Source: Paraburkholderia aromaticivorans (lineage in GTDB: Bacteria > Pseudomonadota > Gammaproteobacteria > Burkholderiales > Burkholderiaceae). Taken from it: a stretch of DNA of 64,000 nt. Shown here in pieces: positions 55,471-63,866 of this stretch (position 1 is the first letter of the stretch; each line of letters opens with the position of its first letter). The translations under genes were made by a program, and so were the position numbers. Below the pieces are notes generated by a model. The model was not told the DNA's origin and did no database searches. It worked only from the letters and a program-made list of their open reading frames with translations. The stretch covers positions 1,798,001 to 1,862,000 of the forward strand of contig NZ_CP022990.1 of the NCBI RefSeq assembly GCF_002278075.1. The letters run 5' to 3'.

Positions 55471-55557
55471 CAGCACTTCGCCAGATTTCGGGCTCCTCCC
55501 CCCGAGCCTTTTACGATGACGAGCAGCGCGTACCCCCCGGCAAAAAGAAAACCCGCC
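55471..55557 (-). other. Short continuation of the IS3 remnant
   Basis: In the interrupted orfB frame the bases after the target site read back as PKSGEVLEV on the minus strand, joining EVSPSGY. VLEVSPSGY is a good match to the IS3 OrfB start region. Beyond about 30 bases it is not recognisable, and the aminotransferase stop is at 55558. The IS3 element was therefore already truncated. Confidence 0.45.
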
Positions 55558-56685
55558 CTAAAGAATGGCGTCCAGCCCCTTCTCGAGCCTCCCCACCGCC
55601 CCCTCAACATCATGCAGCTTATCCAACCCAAACAACCCAATCCGAAAGGTCTTAAAATCCTCCGGCTCATCACACTGAAGCGGAACCCCAGCCGCAATCT
55701 GCAACCCCGCATCGGCGAACTTCTTGCCGGATCGAATCCCATCATCGTCCGTATAACTAACAACAACACCCGGCGCCTCAAACCCTTTAGCCGCCACGCT
55801 TCTAAATCCCTTCTCCATAAGAAGTGACCGAACCCGCTTCCCAAGCTCAAGCTGCTCCGCTCTCACCTTATCGAAGCCGTAAGCCTCAGTCTCCTTCATA
55901 ACGTCGCGCAACGTCGCGAGACCGTCCGTGGGCATCGTCGCGTGGTACGCGAAACCACCGTTCTCGTAAGCTTCCATGATCTGCAGCCATTTGCGAAGAT
56001 CACAAGCGAAACTGGTGCTAGTCGTTCCATCGATTCTTTCACGTGCAAGCTCACCAAGCATAACCAGCCCGCAGCACGGCGACGCGCTCCATCCCTTTTG
56101 GGGCGCGCTGATCAGAACGTCGACGCCGCTCGCCTGCATGTCGACCCAAACCGTGCCGGAGGCAATGCAATCCAGTACAAACATACCGCCGACAGCATGC
56201 ACAGCGTCGGCCACCGCGCGCAAATAAGGGTCCGGCAGCATGATCCCGGACGCGGTTTCGACATGCGGCGCAAAGACCAGATCCGGCTTGTGTTCCCTGA
56301 TCGCCGCGACCACCTCTTCGATCGGCGCCGGTGTATAGGCAGCCTGCCTCCCTTCTTCGACTGGACGCGCCTTCAGTACGATCGATTCAGACGGAATGCC
56401 GCCCATGTCGAAAATCTGCGTCCAGCGATAACTGAACCAGCCATTCCGGATGACCAGACACTTCCTGTTCGTTGCGAACTGCCGCGCAACGGCTTCCATG
56501 CCGAACGTCCCGCTGCCCGGGACGACAACGGCCGACTTCGCGTTGTAGACCTTCTTCAGAGAATCGGAAATATCGCACATGACTCCTTGAAAGAGCTGCG
56601 ACATATGATTGATTGATCGGTCGGTATAAACGACTGAATATTCGAGGAGCCCCTCGCGGTCGACATCGGGAAGTAAGCCTGGCAC
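55558..56685 (-). CDS. Class V aminotransferase
   Basis: A 375-residue PLP-dependent aminotransferase, likely of the alanine/serine-glyoxylate type. The PLP Lys is K197 (ISAPQKGWSASP) and the ring-stacking/proton-shuttle Asp is D172 (FVLDCIASG). PHVETASGIMLPD is the usual substrate loop. The start at 56685 is short for the family and follows an open region; an earlier start is not seen. It ends 95 bases from the IS256/IS3 junction and points towards it. Confidence 0.88.
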   Translation of the reverse strand: MPGLLPDVDREGLLEYSVVYTDRSINHMSQLFQGVMCDISDSLKKVYNAKSAVVVPGSGTFGMEAVARQFATNRKCLVIRNGWFSYRWTQIFDMGGIPSESIVLKARPVEEGRQAAYTPAPIEEVVAAIREHKPDLVFAPHVETASGIMLPDPYLRAVADAVHAVGGMFVLDCIASGTVWVDMQASGVDVLISAPQKGWSASPCCGLVMLGELARERIDGTTSTSFACDLRKWLQIMEAYENGGFAYHATMPTDGLATLRDVMKETEAYGFDKVRAEQLELGKRVRSLLMEKGFRSVAAKGFEAPGVVVSYTDDDGIRSGKKFADAGLQIAAGVPLQCDEPEDFKTFRIGLFGLDKLHDVEGAVGRLEKGLDAIL

Positions 56686-56916
56686 GTTTGTCTCCGGTTA
56701 TGGACGAATATAAGTTTCAACAACAGATTCTAGCGAAAGCCACTTGTAGCGGCAGCAAAAGGCGTCTGATGTCGGCCCTTCGAGCCGGTCGCCACCAAGC
56801 CAGCGGGAACGCCGCCTCGCTTGACAGAAAGAGCCGAGCCATCGGTTTGAGCATTGCCATGCCTTCCACAGACCAAGCTCCAACTTGGAACTATACTGGG
56901 ACACCTGGAGGATCCA

Positions 56917-57720
56917 ATGGCCGATCACGAAAAACCGCATCCACTACGCCCGTTCCTGAAAAACTGGGTTTGGGAGCATGGACGAGTCGGCACTCGCTAT
57001 CTGGACTGCGTGGATGGCGAAATCAAGTTCGACGAAGGCAAGAAATCCCACTTCGCAGCCGAGAAATACACCTACGTGCCCCTCGGTAAGGATGCTCAAG
57101 ACGATGCATCCAAGGATAGTCCTGCAATCCAGGAAGCGGGACTCGCCAGATTTCTGCGAGCCGCGCAATTGGGAACACCTGCGGAAGCGGGTTCCGTAGC
57201 GGAAGTTCAACGCGCCGTGCAGGACTGCATCGAACTCGGCCTGTTCAGCGCATATCAACATGCGGCTCGAGAGGCATGGGCCCGCTACGCGCAAGAACCC
57301 ATGTTCGAGGACGAGATCCGCGCGGCCGTTGTCGACGATATCCGGCGCATCTACGCGGGCATGCCGGAGCAACTGGCGCTGTACGATTTCAGCGTGCTTT
57401 ACGGCTTGCCCACACCGCTGCTTTTCAGCGAGTCGCCCTTCATCGACTGGCGCGTGCGCATCAGTCCTGCGCTCCCGTTTGTATCGCTTCCGCTGGGACC
57501 CTACTGCCTGCTCGTGGGCGCGCCGTCGGGCAGACAGAGCCGCGTCGGCTCGGTGGTCTGGAAGGCCGCCTCCGCGATGGGCCCGTTGAAGGACCACAAC
57601 CGCCAGATCGCGGAGCACGCACGTCTGTGGCTGGTGGCGACAACCGATGATCAACTCGTCTCTGCACAAAGCCGCATTGCTGCGGGCACGGGCTCCAAGC
57701 AGGAGGAGGCGAAGCGTTAA
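56917..57720 (+). CDS. Hypothetical protein, possibly DUF4238-like
   Basis: A 267-residue protein. The N-terminal PLRPFLKNWVWEH and the C-terminal part (LLFSESPFIDW, then a PLGPYCLLVG strand) loosely recall DUF4238, a poorly understood family with a nuclease-like layout; I am not sure of this. The ATG at 56917 has GGAGG 8 bases upstream. It is divergent from the aminotransferase. Between it and the DUF4148 gene lie 268 bases with no other gene. Confidence 0.6.
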   Translation: MADHEKPHPLRPFLKNWVWEHGRVGTRYLDCVDGEIKFDEGKKSHFAAEKYTYVPLGKDAQDDASKDSPAIQEAGLARFLRAAQLGTPAEAGSVAEVQRAVQDCIELGLFSAYQHAAREAWARYAQEPMFEDEIRAAVVDDIRRIYAGMPEQLALYDFSVLYGLPTPLLFSESPFIDWRVRISPALPFVSLPLGPYCLLVGAPSGRQSRVGSVVWKAASAMGPLKDHNRQIAEHARLWLVATTDDQLVSAQSRIAAGTGSKQEEAKR

Positions 57721-57988
57721 GCGCTTCGCAAAGCAAACATCGGCGGCGAGTGAGTACTGGTCGTGAATATCGCGGTATCGCTGGCGTCTATGCGCGCCGG
57801 CGTCATGGTGGTGTGATGGCGAACGCAAGCTGCTGCGCGCGTGACGATAGGATCTAAGGGTTTGTACCAACTTCTACAACATTGTTTTGTTTTGCAGATA
57901 CTTAATTGCGAGCGGACCCCAGCCTAGACTGCAATCACTGAAACGCAAACGGGCGTTTGCGGACAAACGAAGTCTAGAGGCAAGCATC

Positions 57989-58291
57989 ATGAAACTCGTT
58001 CAATCGCTCATCGTCGCAACTGCTCTTGCAATTCCCGCTGTGTCAGCTTTTGCTCAATCGAACGAAGGAGTTGCTCCGACCAACGTTCAGGCCGCACAAA
58101 CCAGCCTGAATACAGGAAGTGGCGCTGCAACCGATCGTGGCGGCGTCGCTGACGGTACTTCAGCGTCAGGCAGCCACCATCAACTGCGTTCGTTGGGCAC
58201 CGCTGTCTCCCGCTTGGAACACAAAATTCAAGGTTCTATTCGCCCGGACCCGAATGATGGAATGAAGCCCGTATTCTTCGGCGGCGCGTAA
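57989..58291 (+). CDS. DUF4148-like small secreted protein
   Basis: A 100-residue protein with a Sec signal peptide (MKLVQSLIVATALAIPAVSA, then FAQS). The mature part is Gly/Ser/Ala-rich and ends with RPDPNDGMKPVFFGGA. Small secreted proteins of this style (DUF4148 and relatives) are numerous in Burkholderia and Paraburkholderia, where their role is unknown. The ATG at 57989 has AGAGG upstream. It carries its own promoter-sized space upstream. Confidence 0.7.
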   Translation: MKLVQSLIVATALAIPAVSAFAQSNEGVAPTNVQAAQTSLNTGSGAATDRGGVADGTSASGSHHQLRSLGTAVSRLEHKIQGSIRPDPNDGMKPVFFGGA

Positions 58292-58378
58292 CCTGACCGG
58301 ATCGATCGGCAGCAACGTGTTCATCCAAGCCCGACGATCATCATCGCGAGTCGAGTTTCGTTGCTTGCCTTTCTTCAA

Positions 58379-59095
58379 CTAGCCCACGTGTGCGACAACA
58401 CGTGGCGAGCGAACCCTGGATGGCCGCTCGCGCAGCAGCAGGGGCATCAACCGCCGGCTGGCTGTCTGCGCGGCCCACTCGCAATACGCGGCGCTGCCGA
58501 GCACCCAGCCCTCGAGCGTCGACTGCATCAGATCATTGACCTCGCGTTCGTCAAGCGGCTGCGCGCTCAAATCCCGATACGCCTGGTGACGCTCGCACGG
58601 TGTACTTCCGAGCGCCCGGTAGAGTGAATGGTCCTTGATGAAGCTGTCGACACGCAGCCCGATGTGGTGCGTGTAACTCGACCACCGGTAGTTTCCCGGC
58701 TCGGCTACAAGGCGGTTGCGCACGGGCGCATGATCGATGACCTGGCTCGCGAGCAGGAAATAGCGGTCGGGCTCGATCACTGTTGCCCGGTACTCGCCAC
58801 GCCACACCGTACCGCGGCGTCCATGGCGGCGGTTGAATGTCTCGACATAGCGACGGCCGACCGCCTGCATCGCCATGGCCACGCTGGACTCGTATGAAGG
58901 CGTCACGAGGAACTGCACCGCGTCGGGCATGAGTACCCAGGTGTGGACTGCCAGATCGGCGACGCGCGCTGCGTCTGCCAGACAGGCGAGGAAATACAGA
59001 TAGTCTCCCTCGTCGAGGAAAGCGGGCCCTGTGAGCCCCTGCAAGATAACGTGCTGCGGTTGGTCTGGGACGTAGTGCCGTGCGAGCCGTGTCAT
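58379..59095 (-). CDS. Y1/REP-associated (RAYT-like) transposase-family protein with lost HUH motif
   Basis: A 238-residue protein of the Y1_Tnp superfamily (RAYT / IS200-type). The catalytic Tyr region is normal in outline (YVETFNRRHGRRGTVWRGEY). At the HUH site the family has MPNHVHLL, but this protein reads MPDAVQFL: N becomes D and both His become A and Q. Without the metal-binding His pair, nicking activity is not expected. YVP-Q-PQHVILQG at the N-terminus and the DHAPVRNRLVAEP region are otherwise conserved. Either decayed or domesticated. An inverted repeat overlaps its 3' end. Confidence 0.82.
   Translation of the reverse strand: MTRLARHYVPDQPQHVILQGLTGPAFLDEGDYLYFLACLADAARVADLAVHTWVLMPDAVQFLVTPSYESSVAMAMQAVGRRYVETFNRRHGRRGTVWRGEYRATVIEPDRYFLLASQVIDHAPVRNRLVAEPGNYRWSSYTHHIGLRVDSFIKDHSLYRALGSTPCERHQAYRDLSAQPLDEREVNDLMQSTLEGWVLGSAAYCEWAAQTASRRLMPLLLRERPSRVRSPRVVAHVG
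58384..58405. repeat. Inverted repeat at the 3' end of the RAYT-like gene
   Basis: CCACGTGT-GCGACA-ACACGTGG, perfect 8-bp arms with a 6-base loop, covering the last codons and ending 5 bases from the stop codon. It could be a transcription terminator or a REP-like palindrome; no further copies were found in the window. Confidence 0.5.
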
Positions 59096-59189
59096 GCTGA
59101 AGTAACCGGAAATCCGATGTGAGAAAACGATCCGACAGGTCTCGCGCCGTGACGGCGTATAACCTGCGTATTGGAAGGAATTCTATCGG

Positions 59190-59197
59190 TCATGCGT
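59190..59197. repeat. 8-bp target duplication of IS256 copy 2 (left)
   Basis: TCATGCGT directly precedes the element and recurs at 60570-60577. Confidence 0.9.
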
Positions 59198-60569
59198 GGA
59201 CCTATCCGCGATTTCGTGGGCGGGGCATATCATGAGGGATCAAGGTCATGGATATGCCGATGAAAAAGAAACGGACAGCAGCGTCTCAGGCAGCGGCCCG
59301 CGGGCCGCTGCCTGAACTGCCAGATGAGTTGATGGATCAACTGGTCAAAGGGCCTATGTCGCCCGGCGACGTTCAAGACCTGATGCTGGCATTCAACAAG
59401 GCCATCATCGAACGGGCGATGGGCGCCGAGATGAATCTGCATCTGGGTTACCCGTCCGGCCAGGTCAAGCCGCTCGGTCAGGTCAACGAACGCAACGGCG
59501 CCAGTGGCAAAACCGTCATGACCGACCGCGGCCCGGTTCGGGTCGAGATCCCACGCGACCGGGACGGCAGCTTCGAGCCGATCCTCATTCCCAAGCACGA
59601 GCGCCGTTTTACCGGCTTCGACGAGCGCATCATCGCGATGTACGCGCGTGGCATGAGTGTGCGTGAGATCCGCGCTTTTCTAGCCGAGAGCTACGGAACC
59701 GAGGTCTCGCCCGATTTCATCAGTTCGGTGACCGACGAAGTCATGGCCGAAGCCTTCGCCTGGCAAAGTCGTCCGCTCGAGACGATGTATCCGGTGGTGT
59801 TCTTCGACGCGCTGCGGGTCAAGATTCGCGACGGCGGCATGGTCAGCAATAAGGCCGTGTACCTGGCGCTGGGCATCCAGGCCGACGGCCAGCGCGACGT
59901 GCTGGGGCTCTGGATCGAGCAGACCGAAGGCGCGAAGTTCTGGCTCAAGGTGTTCAACGAACTCAAGACGCGCGGCTGTCAGGACATCCTGATCGCCGTG
60001 GTGGATGGTCTGAAGGGTTTGCCCGAGGCAATCGCTGCGGTCTACCCCCGTGCCACCGTGCAGACCTGCATCGTGCATTTGATCCGCAATAGCCTGGAAT
60101 TTGCCAACTACAAGGACCGCAAAGCGCTCGCCCAAGCGTTGAGACCGATCTATGCTGCCGCCAGCGCAGAGGCCGCAGAGCAAGCGTTACGCGACTTCGC
60201 CGAAGGGCCATGGGGCGCCAAATACCCGATGATCGTCCAATGCTGGCAGCGTGCCTGGGAGCACGTCATACCGTTCTTCGTGTTCCCCCCGGACATTCGA
60301 CGGGTGGTGTACACCACCAACGCCATTGAGAGTTTGAACATGCAACTGCGCAAGATCATCAAGACGCGAGGCCATTTCCCGAACGACGAGGCGGCCGTCA
60401 AGCTGCTCTGGCTCGCGCTACGCAACATGTTGGCGAAATCGGTGCGGAGCACCTTTGATTGGAAATCCGCGATGAACCAGTTTGCTATTCTGTTCGGTGA
60501 ACGATTTACGCAGGCCCGTTGAGCACGAGGGTTTTTAACCGCCTCGCCCACGAAAATGCGGACAGGTCC
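59198..60569 (+). mobile_element. IS256-family insertion sequence, copy 2
   Basis: A 1372-bp element in the opposite orientation to copy 1, with the same inverted-repeat ends and its own 8-bp duplication TCATGCGT. The 3.7-kb segment between the copies (aminotransferase to RAYT-like gene) could be inverted by recombination. The separate, self-matching duplications show that each copy inserted on its own and that no net inversion has occurred. Confidence 0.92.
59248..60522 (+). CDS. IS256-family transposase (Mutator-type), copy 2
   Basis: A 424-residue transposase identical in translated sequence to copy 1, with the same Asp-containing motifs (FFDALRVKIRDGG, VVDGLKGLPEAI). It ends 47 bases before the right terminus. 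The gene reads in the plus direction, towards the hypothetical gene at 60714, which lies on the other strand. Confidence 0.93.
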   Translation: MDMPMKKKRTAASQAAARGPLPELPDELMDQLVKGPMSPGDVQDLMLAFNKAIIERAMGAEMNLHLGYPSGQVKPLGQVNERNGASGKTVMTDRGPVRVEIPRDRDGSFEPILIPKHERRFTGFDERIIAMYARGMSVREIRAFLAESYGTEVSPDFISSVTDEVMAEAFAWQSRPLETMYPVVFFDALRVKIRDGGMVSNKAVYLALGIQADGQRDVLGLWIEQTEGAKFWLKVFNELKTRGCQDILIAVVDGLKGLPEAIAAVYPRATVQTCIVHLIRNSLEFANYKDRKALAQALRPIYAAASAEAAEQALRDFAEGPWGAKYPMIVQCWQRAWEHVIPFFVFPPDIRRVVYTTNAIESLNMQLRKIIKTRGHFPNDEAAVKLLWLALRNMLAKSVRSTFDWKSAMNQFAILFGERFTQAR

Positions 60570-60577
60570 TCATGCGT
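60570..60577. repeat. 8-bp target duplication of IS256 copy 2 (right)
   Basis: TCATGCGT, identical to 59190-59197. Confidence 0.9.
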
Positions 60578-60596
60578 CGGCGTCTGCGTCACGAAC

Positions 60597-60614
60597 AGGC
60601 CTTTTTTGTGGCCT
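60597..60614 (+). terminator. Small hairpin downstream of IS256 copy 2
   Basis: AGGCC-TTTTTTGT-GGCCT is a perfect 5-bp stem followed by CTTTTC. It would act on transcripts leaving the element. Weak. Confidence 0.3.
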
Positions 60615-60713
60615 CTTTTCGCTGATTTGCCAATCGCAACCCATTTTCACCACATGGCGCCGCCGGCCGCGGCGTTTGCTCCTCCGGTTAGGGCTGCTTC
60701 GATCGCCCCTTCT

Positions 60714-61028
60714 TCACGCCTCTTTCAACCAGGGCATTTCCACAGGCGACACCACCAGCTGTCGACCCTCGCGCTTCAGTTCGAAGATGAACCCCACCAG
60801 AATCATGGAATCGGCATAAGGGATCGGAAACACGTGCGGATTTTCCGCGGCGCGCAGCGGCCGGGCCGGCGTGTCCGCCGTCGCCGCAGCGTTCTCGCGG
60901 ACGCTCTCCAGTTCGTCAGCCATGGCCTGACCACTCACTTTCACGACACGGCTACGCAGGTCGCTGAAGGGTTCGATACGCGCCCCATCTTCGTTGTATT
61001 CGGGCACTTCATAGATGAACCAAGACAT
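60714..61028 (-). CDS. Hypothetical protein
   Basis: A 104-residue protein without recognised family. It has MSWFIYEVPEYNEDG at the N-terminus, a central Ala-rich segment (ENAAATADTPARPLRAAENP) and a beta-rich end with ILVGFIFELKREGRQLVVSP (partial). No signal or membrane segment. The ATG has GGGAG upstream at a good distance, which supports expression. It is located 144 bases from IS256 copy 2 and convergent with its transposase. Confidence 0.6.
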   Translation of the reverse strand: MSWFIYEVPEYNEDGARIEPFSDLRSRVVKVSGQAMADELESVRENAAATADTPARPLRAAENPHVFPIPYADSMILVGFIFELKREGRQLVVSPVEMPWLKEA

Positions 61029-61136
61029 GTGCAGCTCCCAAGGAAAGGGCAGCCATTCTAACAGCGGCGTAATCGGTCACGGATTCGACCGGTCGATGCA
61101 ATAGCATGATCGAATCGCGCGGCCACCGCCTCGAGC

Positions 61137-63212
61137 CTACGCTTTCCGGCCCACTTTCTCCAACTCGAACGGCGTATCGCGCAACCGCTTCCCCGTCGGC
61201 CTGAACACCGCATTGGCAACCGCCGGCGCCTCCGCAGGACTCGACAACTCTCCTACGCCACCCGGTTTCGACGTATCCCCCTGCACAATCAGAACGTCGA
61301 GCTCGGGCATATCGCTCATCCGGATGACACGGTAAGTATCGAAGTTCTTCTGCTCCACCTGCCCATGCCGAATATCAACGCGATCCGCCGTCGCATGCCC
61401 GAGCCCCCACATCAACCCGCCGTCAAACTGTTCTTCGACACCACCGGGCGAAACAGCCAACCCGCAATCCGCAACACAGGTGAGTTTCTCGACCACAATC
61501 CCATCGCCCTTCCGAACCACCCGCACCACGACCGCAACATAACTGCTATATGCCTGGTCTTCGCCACGCCCAAGGCAGTCCCAGCAGGCAGCGCGTTCCC
61601 CCAGCCCGCCCGCTTTGCCGCCTCCCGCAAAACAGCCTGATGCCTCGGATCCTTCATATGCGCGAGCCGAAACTCAATCGGATCGCGACGCCCCGCATGC
61701 GCAGCCTCATCCATAAACGACTCGACCGCAAACGCATTCGGTATATAGCTCACCGCCCGCAACTGCAACGTCGTCAAATTCCCGCGCGAATCGAGCACCG
61801 CCTTCGCTCGATGAAAACTCGCCGAGTGGTAATAAAGCGCACGCATGTCATCTTCACGGCTATTCATCAACTTGACCGGCTTCCCGACTTTCAGCGCGAG
61901 CCACGTCACTTCAAAGAGCCAGTACTTCGACTCACGCGACCCAAAGCTGCCGCCTGAAACAAGCTCATGCAGCACGACACGATTCGCCGGAATACCGCCG
62001 ATCACCTCAGCCGCCTTCTGCACCGCCGACGGCACTTGCAGCCCACCCCAATACTCGATCGAACCGTCCTTCCTCGCCCACGCAGTCACGTTAATCGGCT
62101 CGAGCGGACACTGCGCCTTATAAGGCATCGAATAGGCCGCCTCGATCACCCGCGCCCCGTGCGGAAACGCAGTCTTCACATCCCCACTCTGAATAGTCGA
62201 CACCACCCGCGTCGCGGGATCATCGAGCCACGCCGCCTGACGCGCAGCAAGCGTGCTGCTGTCGAAAGTTTCAAGCGGACTGTCGTCCCATTGCACACGC
62301 AATGCCGCCTGCCCCTTATGCGCGGACCAATAATCATCGGCCAGCACAGCAACGCCCGCCTGATTGCCGCCGAGAATGTCGGGCCGCCCTGGAATCTGCA
62401 ACACCTGTCGCACGCCCGGCACGGCCAACGCGGCTTTGGCATCCACGCTGCGCACGCGTGCATCGATCACCGGCGCACGCGTGCCGACCGCGACCAGCAT
62501 GCCCGGCAACGACACGTCGATGCCGTACGGAAACGCGCCCCTCGCCTTCTCCGCGGCGCCGCGTTTCTTCAGCAATTTGCCGATGTATTTGAACTGCGAC
62601 GGATCTCTCAACATGACGTCTTTCGCCGCAGGCATTTGCGCGGCGACCTGCGCAAGCGACCATAGTTCGCGCGCTTGCCGTTGGCCTCATTGACCACGAA
62701 GCCGTTCTCGGTCGCACACGTCGACGGCGCCACCTTCCATAGCTTTGCCGCAGCGGCAATCAACATGGCGCGCGCCGTCGCACCCGCACGCCGCAAGCGC
62801 TCGTATTCCAACGAGACACTCGTACTCCCGCCCGTCGAATAGACTTTCCACAACGGATGAAGGTAGTCGCCGTAAAACGGATTCTCCGGTGTGATCACAT
62901 CGACGCGAAACGGATCGACATCCAACTCTTCCGCGACCAGCGCAGCGAGCGCGGTACGCGTCCCCGTTCCGGAGTCGTGTTTATGGACGACGAGCTTGAT
63001 CGTATCGTCGGGTAGCACGCGCACCCACGCATTCGGTTCGAATTCACCGGCCTCGGTTTGGGGTCGCCGCTTGGGTTATCAGCGTTGGCGAGCGCTTCAG
63101 GCAACTGGAAGCCGATCGCGAGCCCCGAAGCCAACAGCGCCGAACTCTGTTTGATGAAGCGACGGCGCGCGGCGCCGCGAGCGCTGGTCAGCGCTTCTTT
63201 GTCGTGGCGCAT
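61137..63212 (-). pseudogene. Isoquinoline 1-oxidoreductase beta-type molybdopterin subunit, frameshifted
   Basis: This decayed gene matches the xanthine-dehydrogenase-family molybdenum subunit of the isoquinoline 1-oxidoreductase type. It starts at 63212 with a Tat signal (RRRFIKQSSALLASGLAIG). Parts of the protein continue in different frames: to about 63050, then 63050-62665, then 62665-61570, then 61570-61137. Each junction is explained by a small indel; two look like single-base losses. The segment between LTTLQLRAV and PNAFAVESF appears to lack about 100 residues of the family. It adjoins the iorA-like fragment upstream. Confidence 0.88.
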
Positions 63213-63605
63213 TCAAGCCTCCTCGTTCGTAGCGAGAAACGAGCAGGCGGCCGCGCAAGCAGGCGTCTCCACAGCCGCCAACGCCCCATCACCCGACGCC
63301 GCCCGCTTGATCGCCTTGCGAATTCGCGAGTACGTGCCGCATCGACAGATGTTGCCCGACATCGCGGCCGTGATGGTTTCATCGTTGACGGTCGGCTTGT
63401 CCTTGAGAAACGAGGCCGCCTGCATCAACTGACCGGACTGGCAGTAGCCGCATTGCGGCACATCCTCGGCGACCCACGCGAGTTGCAACAGATGCCGCCC
63501 GTCCTTCGACAATCCCTCGATCGTCGTGATGCGTTTGCCGGCCACCGCGGCAATCGGCAGCAAACAGGAGCGCACCGCCTCGCCTTCCCGTTGATCGACG
63601 TGATC
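63213..63605 (-). pseudogene. Isoquinoline 1-oxidoreductase alpha-type 2Fe-2S subunit, 5' truncated
   Basis: A fragment of the 2Fe-2S subunit (CoxS/IorA type). The C-terminal [2Fe-2S] domain is present: CGYCQSGQ and CRCGTYSRIRKAIKRAA. Upstream the frame can be followed back only to HVDQREGEAVRSCLLP, and the N-terminal ferredoxin domain with its C-x4-C-x2-C ligands is missing or scrambled (CDQSAD in its place). Its stop abuts the iorB-like start. Sequence before about 63605 belongs to the LysR fragment. Confidence 0.82.
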
Positions 63606-63637
63606 CGCGGACTGGTCGCACGAACTGACAGCGCGCG

Positions 63638-63835
63638 TTAGTCCGTACTGGCCGCCACTTCCCGCACAGTATCGAGAAAGAGCGACAGCACCGGCGAAGG
63701 CGCCTCCGCACTATAGCGCGCGTGCAGCGACACCTCGGGACAAGGCGCCGCCACCGGCACGACCGCGACACCGCCCGTCGACAATTGCCGCGCAGAAGAA
63801 GGCAGCAACGCCACGCCCAGCGCGTGATCGACGCG
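63638..63835 (-). pseudogene. C-terminal fragment of a LysR-family regulator
   Basis: The last 66 or so codons of a LysR-type effector domain: ALGVALLPSSARQLSTGGVAVVPV, then LHARYSAEAPSPVLSLFLDTV (both partial), ending TAA at 63638-63640. The preceding sequence (about 63836-63866) does not continue a LysR protein. No helix-turn-helix is present in the window. Confidence 0.75.
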
Positions 63836-63866
63836 CGGTCCTGCGTCATCTATCTGGGCTGGGTGA

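Noticed and set aside
54091..60569. A composite transposon bounded by the two IS256 copies
   Set aside because: Each copy has its own different target duplication; a composite unit would show one shared duplication at the outer ends.
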